Source: Hydrogenothermus marinus (GTDB lineage: Bacteria; Aquificota; Aquificia; Aquificales; Hydrogenothermaceae). From it: a stretch of DNA of 64,000 nt. This document shows, one piece after another, positions 1-9,799 of this stretch. How positions within the stretch are numbered: position 1 is the first letter of the stretch; every line of letters starts with the position of its first letter. The DNA is taken from contig NZ_REFO01000013.1 in NCBI RefSeq assembly GCF_003688665.1, positions 110,835 to 174,834 of the forward strand. Direction: 5' to 3'. The notes below the pieces were generated by a model that saw only the letters and a program-made list of their open reading frames with translations, did no database searches and had not been told where the DNA came from. The translations under genes were made by a program, and so were the position numbers.

Positions 1-111
1 GAAGATAAAAATAAAATTTATAATATTTTTAAAGAAATTTCTTTTAAAGAAGCCAAAAAATTTTTAAATAATAGTGAAGCTTTACTTGATAAAAATATAT
101 TTAGGAGATAG
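1..111 (+). CDS. C-terminal end of an unidentified protein (cut by window edge)
   Basis: Frame 1 is open from the first base to a TAG at 109-111 and gives 36 residues rich in Lys, Asn and Phe. It ends 3 bases before the aspS start, and the aspS ribosome binding site (GGAGATAGGAG) lies over its last codons, so the two genes are probably cotranscribed. The fragment is too short and too low in complexity for a family call, and the start lies outside the window. Confidence 0.5.
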   Translation, partial: EDKNKIYNIFKEISFKEAKKFLNNSEALLDKNIFRR

Positions 112-114
112 GAG

Positions 115-1929
115 ATGATAGATAATTTAGGAGATTTTAAAAGAGATTATTTTGCAGGAGAATTAACAGAAAATAATATTGGAGATGAAATTAGACTTTT
201 AGGTTGGGCTGAAAGTGTAAGAGATCATGGTGGTGTAATTTTTATTAATTTAAGAGATAGAGAAGGAATTGTTCAAGTTGTTTTTGATCCTACAAAATCA
301 CCTGTAGATATGGTAGAAAAAGCTAAAAAAGTAAGATCAGAATATGTAATTGGTGTTTTAGGTAGAGTAGAAAGAAGGCCAGCAGGCACAGAAAATCCTA
401 AAATACCAACAGGAAACATAGAAGTAATAGGCCAAAAACTTTTAATATTAAATACATGTGATATTCTTCCATTCCAGATAGAAGATGATATTAATGTAAG
501 TGAAGAAGTTAGATTAAAGTATAGATACTTAGATATTAGAAGAAAAAAGATGTTTAATAATCTTTTAATAAGACATGAAGTATATCAAAAAACAAGAGAG
601 TATTTAGTAGGAAATGGATTTTTAGAAGTAGAAACTCCAATGCTTACAAAATCAACTCCAGAAGGTGCAAGAGACTTTTTAGTTCCTTCAAGACTTGAAA
701 AAGGAAAATTTTATGCACTTCCTCAATCTCCACAGCTATTTAAACAGATATTAATGGTTGGTGGAATTGAAAGATATTTCCAGATTGTAAAATGTTTTAG
801 AGATGAAGATTTAAGAAAAGATAGACAGCCAGAGTTTACACAGATAGACTTTGAGATGTCCTTTGTTTCTGAAGAAGATGTAATGGCTATCTCTGAAGGA
901 TTAATCCATTATTTATTTAAAAATATTCTTGGAATAGACTTAAAAATACCATTTAGAAGAATGACTTACCAAGAAGCAATTGAAAAATATGGTTCAGACA
1001 AACCTGATTTAAGATATGAGATGCATTTAAAAGATATTACAGATATAGCAAAAGAAGTAGATTTTAAAGTATTTAAAGATACAGTAAAAAAAGGTGGAAT
1101 TGTAAAAGGATTAACTATTGAAGGTGGAGCATCATTTTCAAGAAAAGAAATAGATGAATTAATAGAGCAAGCTCAAAAATTTGGTGCTAAAGGGATGGCT
1201 TGGATTAAAGTTACTGATGAAGGTTTCCAATCTCAAATTACCAAATTCTTTACTGAAGAGCAGTTAAATAAGATAAAAGAAAAAATGGGTGCAAAAGCAG
1301 GGGACTTAATGATATTTATTGCAGATGAGCATGAAACTACCCATAGAGTACTTGGATTTATGAGAAAACATATTGCAGATAAACTAAATATCATTCCAAC
1401 TGGAAGATGGGATTTTGTATGGATTGTAGATTTTCCACTTTTAGAATTTGATTTGGAAGAAGGAAGATATGTAGCATTACACCATCCATTTACAAGCCCA
1501 AAAGAAGAAGATATACCAAAACTTGACAAAGCAAAAGAAGATAGGGATTTAGCAACTTCAATAAAAGCAAGAGCTTATGATCTTGTTTTAAATGGTGAAG
1601 AGATAGGAGGAGGTTCTATCCGTATTCATACAAGCCAATTACAAGAAAAAATGTTTAATATTCTTGGAATATCAGAAGAAGAAGCAAGAGAAAAATTTGG
1701 ATTTTTAATAGATGCATTAAAATATGGGGCACCACCTCATGGTGGATTAGCTTTTGGACTTGATAGACTTGTAGCATTAATGACAGATTCAGAAAGTATA
1801 AGAGATGTAATAGCCTTTCCAAAAACTCAAAAAGGAAGTTGTCCTCTTACAAATGCTCCTGATTTTGTTTTTGAAGAACAGCTTGAAGAACTTGGTATAG
1901 AAGTAGAAATACCAAAAGAGGGAAATTAA
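115..1929 (+). CDS. aspS: Aspartyl-tRNA synthetase
   Basis: This 604-residue protein charges tRNA with aspartate in the cytoplasm. The length matches the bacterial-type enzyme. An N-terminal OB-fold anticodon-binding domain covers about residues 27-110, and the class II core begins near 140. Motif 2 (FRDED...RQPEFTQID) lies at 228-245 and motif 3 (GLDRLV) at 548-553, with the bacterial insertion (GAD) domain between. The ATG follows a good Shine-Dalgarno sequence. In organisms lacking AsnRS such enzymes often also charge tRNA-Asn, with GatCAB repairing the product. The sequence seen here does not decide whether this one is discriminating. Confidence 0.97.
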   Translation: MIDNLGDFKRDYFAGELTENNIGDEIRLLGWAESVRDHGGVIFINLRDREGIVQVVFDPTKSPVDMVEKAKKVRSEYVIGVLGRVERRPAGTENPKIPTGNIEVIGQKLLILNTCDILPFQIEDDINVSEEVRLKYRYLDIRRKKMFNNLLIRHEVYQKTREYLVGNGFLEVETPMLTKSTPEGARDFLVPSRLEKGKFYALPQSPQLFKQILMVGGIERYFQIVKCFRDEDLRKDRQPEFTQIDFEMSFVSEEDVMAISEGLIHYLFKNILGIDLKIPFRRMTYQEAIEKYGSDKPDLRYEMHLKDITDIAKEVDFKVFKDTVKKGGIVKGLTIEGGASFSRKEIDELIEQAQKFGAKGMAWIKVTDEGFQSQITKFFTEEQLNKIKEKMGAKAGDLMIFIADEHETTHRVLGFMRKHIADKLNIIPTGRWDFVWIVDFPLLEFDLEEGRYVALHHPFTSPKEEDIPKLDKAKEDRDLATSIKARAYDLVLNGEEIGGGSIRIHTSQLQEKMFNILGISEEEAREKFGFLIDALKYGAPPHGGLAFGLDRLVALMTDSESIRDVIAFPKTQKGSCPLTNAPDFVFEEQLEELGIEVEIPKEGN

Positions 1930-1953
1930 TCTTTCCTCTTGCTTTTTCTTTTT
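1915..1953 (+). terminator. Rho-independent terminator after aspS
   Basis: An imperfect stem, AAGAGG-G-AAA against TTTCCTCTT with one bulged G, overlaps the aspS stop codon. It is followed by GCTTTTTCTTTTT. It separates aspS from the sigma factor gene. Confidence 0.7.
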
Positions 1954-2051
1954 AAAACCTCTACATTAAAACTATAAGATTTATCATTGTTAATATCTTA
2001 TTAAGAATTATTATTGTTTATATTAAGATCATAATATAAAAAGGGGAAAAA

Positions 2052-2888
2052 ATGGCAGATAAAGACCAAAATACTTTAAATCTTTATATACAACAGATGG
2101 CTCAACATCCTCTATTAACACCAGAAGAGGAAAAAGAGCTTGCTATAAAAGCGAAAAAAGGTGATAAAGAAGCTTTAAAAAAATTAGTTGAAGGTAATTT
2201 AAGATTTGTTGTAAATGTTGCTAAAAATTTTATGGGATGGGGTGTACCTTTAACAGATCTTATTGCTGCAGGAAATCTTGGCCTAATAGAAGCAGCAAAA
2301 AGATTTGACCCTGATAGAGATGTTAAATTTATTTCTTATGCAGTATGGTGGATAAGACAAGCTATAATGCAAACAATTTTTCAGCAAACTGGTGCAGTAA
2401 GAATACCAATAAAAGAATCTCTTTTCATAAGTAAAGTAAAAGAAGCTTATGAAAAATTGAAAGAAAAAAATGGAAGAGAACCAACAATTGAAGAGATAGC
2501 AAAAGAGGTAGATGCAAATCCTAAAAAAGTTAGACAAGCTCTTCAAATAGTTAGAATGCCATATTCTTTAGATATGCCAATGGGAGAAGAAGAAGATATA
2601 ACTCTTTTAGATTTACTATCTAAAAAAGGAACTGAAGATGTTGAGAAAGAAATAGTAGAAGAGGCTCTTCATAAAGAACTTGAAAAACTTATGAAAGCTC
2701 TTGATGAAAGAGAAAGAACTATAATTAAACATAGATTTGGTCTTGAAGGTGAAGAACCAAAAACCTTAAATGAAGTTGGTGATATGCTTGGAATATCAAG
2801 AGAAAGAGTTAGACAGCTTGAAAATAGAGCATTGAAAAAATTAAGAGCTTTAGCTATGAAAAAACATATAAAAGATTTCTTAAGTTAA
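2052..2888 (+). CDS. Sigma-70 family RNA polymerase sigma factor (group 2/RpoS-like, lacking region 1.1)
   Basis: This 278-residue protein directs RNA polymerase to promoters. Region 1.2 begins near residue 8 (YIQQM..PLLTPEEE). Region 2 spans about 48-118 with the core-binding and -10-recognition helices (AAGNLGLIEAAKRFDP and YAVWWIRQAI). Region 3 follows, and region 4 ends the protein with the -35-recognition HTH (LGISRERVRQLE). It is much shorter than a primary RpoD and lacks region 1.1 and the non-conserved insertion, so it looks like a group 2 factor. The all-aromatic region 2.3/2.4 suggests it reads ordinary TTGACA/TATAAT promoters. RBS AAGGGG precedes the ATG. Confidence 0.88.
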   Translation: MADKDQNTLNLYIQQMAQHPLLTPEEEKELAIKAKKGDKEALKKLVEGNLRFVVNVAKNFMGWGVPLTDLIAAGNLGLIEAAKRFDPDRDVKFISYAVWWIRQAIMQTIFQQTGAVRIPIKESLFISKVKEAYEKLKEKNGREPTIEEIAKEVDANPKKVRQALQIVRMPYSLDMPMGEEEDITLLDLLSKKGTEDVEKEIVEEALHKELEKLMKALDERERTIIKHRFGLEGEEPKTLNEVGDMLGISRERVRQLENRALKKLRALAMKKHIKDFLS

Positions 2889-2899
2889 GGAGGATAAAG

Positions 2900-3202
2900 T
2901 TGAAAAAAATAGCTATTTTTCTTTTGCTATCTGTATCTGTAGCCTTTGCTAAGGAAAATAATTTTGCAAAAAATAAGTTTTGTTATTTTTCTTACACAAT
3001 ATATAAAGATTGTTATATGAGAGGAGCAAAAACTCCTATAGATTGTAATACTCTTTCAAATGGAATTAGATTTGGAAAAGCTTTTTCAAAAGAGCAAATA
3101 GATTATATAAAAAATACCTGCAAAACAGGATGTTATCTTGCAAAAAATAGATTTAAACTTCAAGATGAAAAATCATTTATGACTGAATGCTCAGCGAAAT
3201 AA
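2900..3202 (+). CDS. Small exported cysteine-rich protein of unknown function
   Basis: This 100-residue protein starts at TTG behind a strong AAGGAGG. It has a clear signal peptide (KKIAIFLLLSVSVAFA, cleavage expected after residue 17). The mature part is small and basic with six cysteines: single Cys residues followed by a CxxxC pair (TCKTGC) and a final Cys near the C terminus. The even number and periplasmic location suggest three disulfides. It lies 11 bases after the sigma factor gene and is probably cotranscribed. I do not recognise the family. Confidence 0.75.
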   Translation: MKKIAIFLLLSVSVAFAKENNFAKNKFCYFSYTIYKDCYMRGAKTPIDCNTLSNGIRFGKAFSKEQIDYIKNTCKTGCYLAKNRFKLQDEKSFMTECSAK

Positions 3203-3209
3203 TTTTTTG

Positions 3210-3302
<93 letters not shown>

Positions 3303-3314
3303 AAAGAGATTAAT

Positions 3315-3342
3315 ATTATATACTATTTAACTATAAATTCAA
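3315..3342 (-). promoter_or_regulatory. Sigma-70 promoter of tRNA-Ser
   Basis: On the minus strand TTGAAT (3337-3342), a 16-base spacer and TATAAT (3315-3320) lie directly upstream of the tRNA 5' end at 3302. The spacing places transcription start a few bases before the mature tRNA. Confidence 0.7.
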
Positions 3343-3363
3343 ACTAAAATTTAAGAGGAAAAA

Positions 3364-3999
3364 ATGTTTGAAAAGCCTACTTTATATGTAATTACTGATG
3401 AAAAGCTTTTAAAAGATAATTTAATAGATGCTGTTAAACAAGCTATAGAAGGTGGAGCAGATATAATCCAGTATAGAGCAAAGCATAAAGATACAAAAGA
3501 TATGTATGAAGAAGCAATTCAGTTAAAAAAAATATGTGATTATTATAGAAAACCATTAATAATAAATGACAGAATAGATATAGCTTTAGCTATAAATGCA
3601 GATGGAGTTCATATAGGACAAGAAGATATGCCTGTAGAAGTTGCAAGAAGAATTTTAGGATTTGATAAAATAATTGGACTTTCTACAAAAAATCTAAATC
3701 AGGTAGAAGAAGCTAATAAATTACCTATTGATTATATAGGATTTGGCTCTATATTTCCTACATCTACAAAAGAAGATGCTAAAGTGGCAGGATTAGAGCA
3801 GTTAAAAAAAGCTATGGAAATTTCTCTTGTACCTGTAGTTGCAATTGGTGGAATTAATGAAGAAAATATTGAAGATGTAATAGATACAGGATGTGAAAAT
3901 ATTGCAGTAGTTTCTGCAGTTTTTAAAGATAAAAATATAAAACAAAATAGTAAAAGATTAAAAGAATTACTAAACAAAAAGAAAAAAATGGGATTTTAA
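3364..3999 (+). CDS. thiE: Thiamine-phosphate synthase
   Basis: This 211-residue TIM-barrel enzyme joins HMP pyrophosphate to the thiazole phosphate in thiamine synthesis. Family motifs are present: QYRxK at 36-40, NDR at 68-70, DGVHIGQED near 80-88, the phosphate loop GFGSIFPTSTK at 126-136 and AIGGI at 160-164. RBS GAGGAA precedes the ATG. Only 61 bases separate it from the tRNA gene, and no thi-box is visible there. A DUF2905 gene follows after one base, then queA with an ATGA overlap, so these three probably form an operon. Confidence 0.95.
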   Translation: MFEKPTLYVITDEKLLKDNLIDAVKQAIEGGADIIQYRAKHKDTKDMYEEAIQLKKICDYYRKPLIINDRIDIALAINADGVHIGQEDMPVEVARRILGFDKIIGLSTKNLNQVEEANKLPIDYIGFGSIFPTSTKEDAKVAGLEQLKKAMEISLVPVVAIGGINEENIEDVIDTGCENIAVVSAVFKDKNIKQNSKRLKELLNKKKKMGF

Positions 4000-4000
4000 G

Positions 4001-4225
4001 ATGGAAAGCGTAGGTAAAAGCTTAATTTTTATAGGCTTAATAATAATATTTATAGGTTTGATTCTTGTTTTTGCAGAAAAATTACCTTTTGGCCTTGGAA
4101 AATTACCGGGAGATATTTATATAAAAAAAGATAACTTTACATTTTATTTTCCAATTACAACATCTATTCTTATTAGTATTTTCTTATCATTAATATTTAT
4201 AATACTTTCAAAGATTGGAAAATGA
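4001..4225 (+). CDS. DUF2905 family small membrane protein
   Basis: This 74-residue protein has two hydrophobic helices (about 8-28 and 50-70) joined by the loop KLPFGLGKLPGDIYI, which is the hallmark of the DUF2905 family. The family's function is unknown. It starts one base after thiE and overlaps queA by four bases (ATGA), so translation is probably coupled. Confidence 0.85.
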   Translation: MESVGKSLIFIGLIIIFIGLILVFAEKLPFGLGKLPGDIYIKKDNFTFYFPITTSILISIFLSLIFIILSKIGK

Positions 4226-5235
4226 TAAAACTATCAGATTTTGATTATAACCTTCCAAAAGAACTTATTGCAAAATATCCTCATGAGCCAAGAGATGAAT
4301 GTCGTTTAATGGTGCTAAACAGAAAGAAAAAAACAATAGAACACAAAATTTTTAAAGATATTATAGATTATTTAGAAGAAGGAGATTTACTTGTTTTAAA
4401 TGATACAAAAGTAATTCCAGCAAGATTAAAAGGTAAAAAGAAAACAGGAGCAAATATAGAGATTTTCCTTTTAAGACCTTTTTCTGAAAATCAATGGGAA
4501 GTTTTAATAAAAAATATAAAAAGATTAAAAGAAGGTCAAGAAGTAATAATTGCTAATGACTTTAAGATAAAACTTATTGAAAAATATGAAGAAGGAAAAG
4601 CTAAAGTAGAATTAATTGGAGAAAATATTAATCAGCTTATAAAAAAATATGGACATATACCTTTACCACCTTATATAGAAAGAGAAGATGAAGAAAAAGA
4701 TAAAGATTATTATCAAACTGTATTTGCAAAAAAAGAAGGAGCAGTAGCATCTCCAACTGCAGGACTTCATTTTACAGAAAGACTTTTAAAACAGTTAGAA
4801 GAGAAAGGAGTAAAAAAAGCTTTTTGCACATTACATGTTGGACTTGGAACTTTTAGGCCTATAAAAACAGAAGATATTACCAAACATAAAATGCATGAAG
4901 AATTTTATCAAATACCAGATGAAACATTACAGCTAATAAATGAAACTAAGAAGAAAGGGAAAAAAGTAGTAGCAGTTGGAACAACAGTAGTTAGAACATT
5001 AGAAACCTATGCACAAACTAATAAAAAAGAAGGCTTTAGTGATATTTTCATATATCCACCTTATAAATTTAAAATAGTAGACACCTTAATAACAAACTTT
5101 CATTTACCAAAATCAACTCTTTTACTTTTAGTTTCTGCTTTTGCTAATAGAGATTTTATTTTAAAAGCTTATGAAATAGCCATTAAAGAAAGATATAGAT
5201 TTTTTTCATATGGAGATGCGATGTTAATTATTTGA
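4222..5235 (+). CDS. queA: S-adenosylmethionine:tRNA ribosyltransferase-isomerase
   Basis: This 337-residue enzyme transfers the ribosyl moiety of SAM to preQ1 at position 34 of tRNAs reading NAY codons, giving epoxyqueuosine. Typical features are the N-terminal FDYNLPKELIAKYP, then VLNDTKVIPARLKG, PLPPYIxR, SPTAGLHFTERLL and the C-terminal TNFHLPKSTLLLLV. The length is normal. Its start overlaps the end of the DUF2905 gene (ATGA). The next gene has its own promoter, so queA ends this transcription unit. Confidence 0.96.
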   Translation: MIKLSDFDYNLPKELIAKYPHEPRDECRLMVLNRKKKTIEHKIFKDIIDYLEEGDLLVLNDTKVIPARLKGKKKTGANIEIFLLRPFSENQWEVLIKNIKRLKEGQEVIIANDFKIKLIEKYEEGKAKVELIGENINQLIKKYGHIPLPPYIEREDEEKDKDYYQTVFAKKEGAVASPTAGLHFTERLLKQLEEKGVKKAFCTLHVGLGTFRPIKTEDITKHKMHEEFYQIPDETLQLINETKKKGKKVVAVGTTVVRTLETYAQTNKKEGFSDIFIYPPYKFKIVDTLITNFHLPKSTLLLLVSAFANRDFILKAYEIAIKERYRFFSYGDAMLII

Positions 5236-5260
5236 CAAAAGTAAAAAAAAGGTATATATT
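5232..5260 (+). promoter_or_regulatory. Consensus sigma-70 promoter of the cold-shock gene
   Basis: TTGACA (5232-5237), a 17-base spacer and TATATT (5255-5260) form a near-perfect promoter overlapping the queA stop codon. Transcription should start near 5267, leaving about 150 bases of untranslated leader. Confidence 0.82.
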
Positions 5261-5276
5261 TAATGTATAAAATATA

Positions 5277-5383
5277 GAAGACGTTTAAAGAAGTAACTAA
5301 CAAGGGGGAACATCCTCAATATAACTTCAAAACTATCTTAAGTTGTTTCTTTAAACTTCTTCAAATAAACAAAGGAAGAAGTT
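5277..5383 (+). promoter_or_regulatory. Structured 5' leader of the cold-shock gene with two competing stems
   Basis: Bases 5277-5298 pair imperfectly with 5341-5362 (about 19 of 22 positions), forming a long stem that encloses a 42-base loop. The 3' arm of that stem contains AACTTCTTC (5354-5362). This also pairs perfectly with GAAGAAGTT (5375-5383), so the two stems exclude each other. CATCCTC at 5311-5317 is complementary to part of the Shine-Dalgarno (GGAGG, 5402-5406). Long switching leaders that act as RNA thermometers are known for cspA in Escherichia coli. A similar role here is inference. Confidence 0.6.
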
Positions 5384-5415
5384 AAGTAATATTATTTTTT
5401 TGGAGGTATTTTGTC

Positions 5416-5625
5416 GTGCGTATCACAGGTACAGTTAAATGGTTCAATTCTAAGAAAGGATTTGGTTTCATCACAAGAGATGATAACCAAGGAGACATCT
5501 TCGTTCATTTCTCAGCTATTGAAGGTGAAGGATTCAAAAACTTAGAAGAAGGTGAGAAAGTAGAATTTGAAGTTGTTCAAGAAGAAAAAGGACCAAGAGC
5601 ACAATCAGTAAGAAAAATACAATAA
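5416..5625 (+). CDS. Cold-shock domain protein (CspA family)
   Basis: This 69-residue single OB-fold binds single-stranded nucleic acid and acts as an RNA chaperone. RNP1 (KGFGFI) and RNP2 (DIFVHF) are intact, with the usual N-terminal [12 protein letters not shown]. The start is GTG, chosen because TGGAGG lies 9 bases upstream and it gives the canonical N terminus. The gene is monocistronic between its own promoter and terminator, and its codon use is less AT-biased than its neighbours, as expected for a highly expressed gene. Confidence 0.95.
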   Translation: MRITGTVKWFNSKKGFGFITRDDNQGDIFVHFSAIEGEGFKNLEEGEKVEFEVVQEEKGPRAQSVRKIQ

Positions 5626-5640
5626 AGATTGTCAAAATAT

Positions 5641-5667
5641 AAAAGGCAGGTTAAACCTGCCTTTTCC
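5641..5667 (+). terminator. Terminator of the cold-shock gene
   Basis: The perfect stem AAAAGGCAGG / CCTGCCTTTT with a five-base TTAAA loop lies 16 bases after the stop codon. The T-run is part of the 3' arm. Confidence 0.88.
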
Positions 5668-5783
5668 TAAAAAATCAAAAAATCAAAACTTTTCATAAAA
5701 TTTATAAAAAATATCATTCCACTACCAAAATTTTTAAGAGATAATATATTATCTAAATCAAAAAAAACTATTAAGAGGTAATA

Positions 5784-7109
5784 ATGAAAAAATTCTATAT
5801 TAGAACATTTGGTTGTCAGATGAATATAAATGATAGTCAAAAAATGAGTGGGATGCTAAAAACTCTTGGTTATGAGCCTACAAACAATTGGGAAGAAGCA
5901 GATGTTATTCTTGTAAATACTTGTTCTGTTAGAGAAAAGCCAGATCAAAAAGTATTATCTGCTCTTGGAGAGTTTAAAAAAGTTAAAAATAAAAATCCAG
6001 ATGCAATAATAGGTGTTTGTGGATGTTTAGCTCAAAGAGCAGGATATGAAATACTTCAAAAAGCACCTTATATAGATATGGTTTTTGGAACTACTAATAT
6101 TCACCATTTACCTCAGCTTTTAGAAGAAGCAAAACAAGGAAATAAAGCAGTAGAAATATTAGAAGAAATTGATGAAAATGAAAATCAACTTGATTCTTAT
6201 CCAACAGTTAGAGATAACAAATATACTGCATATGTTACAGTAATAAGAGGTTGTGATAAGAAATGTACTTATTGTATAGTACCAACTACAAGAGGAAAAG
6301 AAAGAAGTAGAAGAATAGGAGAGATAATACAAGAAGTTCAATGGCTTGTTGAGGATGGAGTAAAAGAGATTCATTTAATAGGACAAAATGTTACTGCATA
6401 TGGAAAAGATTTAGGAGATGTTAAATTTTATGAATTATTATATGCAGTAGCAAATGTTGATGGAGTTGAAAGAATTAGATTTACAACAGGACATCCTAGA
6501 GATTTAGATATAAATACTATAAAAGCAATGGCAGATATTCCTCAAGTATGTGAAGCTTTACATCTTCCAATACAAGCAGGTTCAGATAAGATATTAAAAG
6601 CTATGGATAGAGGTTATACTCAAAAAGAATATTTAGAAAAAATAGAACTACTTAAAAAGTATATTCCAGATATTGCCCTTTCTACCGATATAATAGTTGG
6701 ATTTCCAGGAGAGACTTATGAAGATTATCTTGAAACAGTAAAAGTAGTAAAGGAAGTTAAATATGATCAGATATTTGCTTTTAAATATTCTCCAAGACCT
6801 GGAACACCAGCAGCAGATTTAAAAATGACAGAAGATCCAAAAACATTAAGTAAATGGCTTACAGATTTAATAAATATTCAAAAAAATATAGCTTTTGAAA
6901 AAAATTTAGCATATGAAGGAAAAAAAGTAGAAGTATTAGTAGAAGAAGAAAAAGATGGGAAATTAGTAGGTAGAAGTAGAACAAATAAACTTGTATATTT
7001 TGAAGGAAAGCATAATTTATTAGGTAAGCTTGTAGATGTAAAAATAACAAAGGCAAATAGATTTTCATTAGAAGGAACTATAAATGAAAAGGAATTACAG
7101 CTTATATAA
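5784..7109 (+). CDS. miaB: tRNA-2-methylthio-N6-dimethylallyladenosine synthase
   Basis: This 441-residue radical-SAM methylthiotransferase modifies A37 of tRNAs reading UNN codons. The N-terminal UPF0004 domain supplies three cluster cysteines (C11, C47 and C81 in GCLAQ). The radical-SAM CxxxCxxC is at C157, C161 and C164. A C-terminal TRAM domain covers roughly the last 65 residues. The IRGCDKKCTYCIVP stretch and overall length fit MiaB better than RimO or MtaB. RBS GAGGT precedes the ATG, and the gene is followed 18 bases later by the DUF151 gene. Confidence 0.94.
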   Translation: MKKFYIRTFGCQMNINDSQKMSGMLKTLGYEPTNNWEEADVILVNTCSVREKPDQKVLSALGEFKKVKNKNPDAIIGVCGCLAQRAGYEILQKAPYIDMVFGTTNIHHLPQLLEEAKQGNKAVEILEEIDENENQLDSYPTVRDNKYTAYVTVIRGCDKKCTYCIVPTTRGKERSRRIGEIIQEVQWLVEDGVKEIHLIGQNVTAYGKDLGDVKFYELLYAVANVDGVERIRFTTGHPRDLDINTIKAMADIPQVCEALHLPIQAGSDKILKAMDRGYTQKEYLEKIELLKKYIPDIALSTDIIVGFPGETYEDYLETVKVVKEVKYDQIFAFKYSPRPGTPAADLKMTEDPKTLSKWLTDLINIQKNIAFEKNLAYEGKKVEVLVEEEKDGKLVGRSRTNKLVYFEGKHNLLGKLVDVKITKANRFSLEGTINEKELQLI

Positions 7110-7127
7110 AATTAGGAGGCTTTGAAA

Positions 7128-7595
7128 ATGATTGAGATGGATATTAGGGGGATAGTATTAGATCCTATTACAAATATGCCTATAGTTGTTTTACAATCAA
7201 AAGAAACAGATGATATTCTTTCAATCTGGATAGGTGTTTTTGAAGCAAATGCAATATCTATGAAACTGGAAAATATTCATATGCCAAGACCTATGACTTA
7301 TGATCTTATGGTAAATTTAATAGAAAATTTAAGTGCTGATATATCATATATATTAATAAATGATCTTAATGATAATACCTATTATGCAGAGATTGTTTTA
7401 AATAAAGATGGCCAAGAAATAAGAATAGATTCAAGACCAAGCGATGCTATAAATTTAGCAATTAGAAAAAATGTGCCTATTTTTGTTGAAGAAAGAGTTT
7501 TACAAGAGTATAAAAAAGATATTCAATCAGAAGTAGATGAGAACGAGCTTGAAGAATGGATAAAATCTTTAAAACCAGAAGATTTTGAATCCTAA
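7128..7595 (+). CDS. Bifunctional nuclease / DUF151 family protein
   Basis: This 155-residue protein has the DUF151 (BFN) signature LPIWIG-type motif (here [11 protein letters not shown]) and [11 protein letters not shown]. Plant and bacterial members have reported nuclease activity, but the bacterial role is unclear. I chose ATG 7128 over TTG 7122 because AGGAGG (7114-7119) is 8 bases from the ATG and only 2 from the TTG. It converges on fabH with a four-base overlap of the two stop regions. Confidence 0.85.
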   Translation: MIEMDIRGIVLDPITNMPIVVLQSKETDDILSIWIGVFEANAISMKLENIHMPRPMTYDLMVNLIENLSADISYILINDLNDNTYYAEIVLNKDGQEIRIDSRPSDAINLAIRKNVPIFVEERVLQEYKKDIQSEVDENELEEWIKSLKPEDFES

Positions 7596-8524
7596 TATTT
7601 TAAAACTATAGAACCCCAAGTTAAACCGCCACCAAAAGCAGTAAAAAGGATGTTATCTCCTTTTTTTATTCTTTTTTCTTTTACTGCTTCATAAAAAGCT
7701 ATCGGAATAGAGGCTGCACTTGTATTTCCATATTTATGGATATTACTAAAAACCTTACTTTTATCTAGTTTTAATCTTTCAGCAAGAGCATCTATAATTC
7801 TTATATTTGCTTGATGAGGAATTACTAAATCAATATCATTTAATGTTAAATTAGCTTCCTTTAAAGCTTGCAAAGATGATTCTTCCATACTCTTTATTGC
7901 AAGTTTAAAAGTTTCTCTTCCTTTCATTCTTAATTTTTCACCAACTGGACAGTATAAAGAATTACCATGACTACCATCAGAATGCATAACTGTAGATAAA
8001 ATATCACTATCATTTTCAGTTTTGGATAAAACTACTGCACCTGCACCATCTCCAAATATTACAGCAGTTGACCTATCTTCCCAATCTATTATTCGTGAAA
8101 AAACTTCAGCTCCAACAACTAAAACATTTTCAAACTGCCCTGATTTTATAAAAGAGTTTGCAATAGTTAAAGCATATATGAAACCACTACATGCTGCAGA
8201 AATATCAAATGCCATAGGTTTTTTTAATCCAAGTTTATCTGCCAGCAATGCTGCTGTTGAAGGAAATATCATATCAGGAGTAGAAGTGGCAACTATTACA
8301 GCTTGAATATCTGATTTATTTATATTTGCAGAATTTATAGCCTCTTCTGAAGCTTTTTTTGCTAAATCACTTGTTTTTTCCCATTCTTCTGCAATTCTTC
8401 TTTCTTTAATTCCAGTTCTAGTTGTTATCCATTCATCAGAAGTATCTAATATTTTTTCTAAATCTTGATTGGTAATAACACGAGGAGGAACATACATACC
8501 AATTCCTGTTATTTCAACACCCAT
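7592..8524 (-). CDS. fabH: 3-oxoacyl-ACP synthase III
   Basis: This 310-residue enzyme condenses acetyl-CoA with malonyl-ACP to start fatty-acid synthesis. The catalytic triad is in place: C112 (AACSGF), H237 (HQAN) and N267 (GNTSAA). The length is normal. It follows plsX by four bases in the conserved order rpmF-plsX-fabH and is very probably cotranscribed from the promoter ahead of rpmF. Confidence 0.97.
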   Translation of the reverse strand: MGVEITGIGMYVPPRVITNQDLEKILDTSDEWITTRTGIKERRIAEEWEKTSDLAKKASEEAINSANINKSDIQAVIVATSTPDMIFPSTAALLADKLGLKKPMAFDISAACSGFIYALTIANSFIKSGQFENVLVVGAEVFSRIIDWEDRSTAVIFGDGAGAVVLSKTENDSDILSTVMHSDGSHGNSLYCPVGEKLRMKGRETFKLAIKSMEESSLQALKEANLTLNDIDLVIPHQANIRIIDALAERLKLDKSKVFSNIHKYGNTSAASIPIAFYEAVKEKRIKKGDNILFTAFGGGLTWGSIVLKY

Positions 8525-8528
8525 TAAA

Positions 8529-9548
8529 TTAAACCTCTAAAAGTGGCTCTGGAAGTAGTTTTTCAATATTTTCATACAGTTTTTCATTAAAATTAGTTTC
8601 AACAAACTCTGTAGCAACTTTTAAAGCATTTTTTATAGCTCTTGCATCTGCTCTTCCATGAGTAATAATACAGCTTGCTTTTGTTCCAAGAAGAGGAGCA
8701 CCACCATATTCTGCAAAATCTGCCTTTTTCTTAAATCTTTTTATTGCAGGAAGCATTAAAGCAGCTCCAATCTTTGAGATCATACTTTTTTTAACTTCTT
8801 GCTTAATCATATCTACTATAATACTTCCAAGGCTTTCACTTGTTTTTAAAACAACATTTCCAACAAAACCATCACAAACAATTACATCAAAATCACCAGT
8901 AAAAATATCTCTACCTTCTGCATTTCCAACAAAATTTAAATTAGACATTTTTAATAAAGGATAAGTCTCTTTTACAAGCTCATTTCCTTTCCCTTCTTCT
9001 TCACCAATACTTAATATTCCAACTTTCGGATTATCAGAAGATTTAAGTATCTCTTTCACATATGTATGTCCCATTACTGCAAAATAAACAAGATGTCTTG
9101 GACGACAATCAACATTAGCACCAACATCTATTAAGACAGTTGGTTTTCCTTTTTTTGTTGGGAATGCTACAGCTATGCCGGGTCTTTCAATTCCAGGAGC
9201 CGAACCTACTATAAATTTAGATACTGCCATAGCAGCTCCTGTATTACCTGCAGAAACAAAAGCTTGAGCTTTGCCTTCTCTTACAAGTTTTGCAGCAATA
9301 TACATAGAAGATTTTCTTTTTTTTCTAACTGCATTAGAAGGTGGCTCATGCATTTCTATAACTTCTTCAGCATGAACAATTTCTATTGGTAGATTTTTAC
9401 CACCTTCTTTTTCAAGTAAAGGCTTTAAGACTTCTTTATTACCTACAAGATAAACACTAATATTTGTTTCTTTAGCAAATAAAATAGCCCCTTTTACATT
9501 ACTTTCAGGGGCGTAATCACCGCCCATGGCATCAAGAGCAATATACAT
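8529..9548 (-). CDS. plsX: Phosphate acyltransferase
   Basis: This 339-residue enzyme makes acyl-phosphate from acyl-ACP, the donor for PlsY in phospholipid synthesis. Recognisable stretches are the N-terminal [28 protein letters not shown] and EYGGAPLLG. Its start codon overlaps the stop of rpmF (TAATG), so translation is coupled. Confidence 0.97.
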   Translation of the reverse strand: MYIALDAMGGDYAPESNVKGAILFAKETNISVYLVGNKEVLKPLLEKEGGKNLPIEIVHAEEVIEMHEPPSNAVRKKRKSSMYIAAKLVREGKAQAFVSAGNTGAAMAVSKFIVGSAPGIERPGIAVAFPTKKGKPTVLIDVGANVDCRPRHLVYFAVMGHTYVKEILKSSDNPKVGILSIGEEEGKGNELVKETYPLLKMSNLNFVGNAEGRDIFTGDFDVIVCDGFVGNVVLKTSESLGSIIVDMIKQEVKKSMISKIGAALMLPAIKRFKKKADFAEYGGAPLLGTKASCIITHGRADARAIKNALKVATEFVETNFNEKLYENIEKLLPEPLLEV

Positions 9549-9730
9549 TAAATAACCTCAACAACCTCTTTATCCTTATAATATCCACAATGAGGGCAAA
9601 CTCTATGTGGTTTTTTAGGCTGTCCACATTCAGGACAAAGAGATATACCAGGAATATTTAACTTTTTATACCATTGAGCCTTTCTCATAGCAGTTTTAGC
9701 TTTAGATTTTTTTCTCTTAGGTGCTGCCAT
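9548..9730 (-). CDS. rpmF: 50S ribosomal protein L32
   Basis: This 60-residue basic protein has a zinc ribbon with four cysteines, C32-x2-C35 and C45-x2-C48. It keeps the typical MAAPKRKKSKAKTAMR N terminus. RBS AAGGAGG lies upstream, and it is the first gene of rpmF-plsX-fabH. Confidence 0.97.
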   Translation of the reverse strand: MAAPKRKKSKAKTAMRKAQWYKKLNIPGISLCPECGQPKKPHRVCPHCGYYKDKEVVEVI

Positions 9731-9776
9731 TTATATATATCCTCCTTTATAATTAAATTGGAAATTCAAAGTAAAT

Positions 9777-9785
9777 ATTATATCA
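9777..9785 (-). promoter_or_regulatory. Extended -10 promoter ahead of rpmF
   Basis: On the minus strand TG-A-TATAAT is an exact extended -10 element about 47 bases upstream of the rpmF start. No good -35 hexamer is visible, as usual for extended -10 promoters. Confidence 0.6.
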
Positions 9786-9799
9786 GAATTTAAGCTTAT

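Noticed and set aside
3303..3363. TPP riboswitch upstream of thiE
   Set aside because: Only 61 bases are available, they contain the tRNA promoter on the other strand, and no thi-box motifs are seen.
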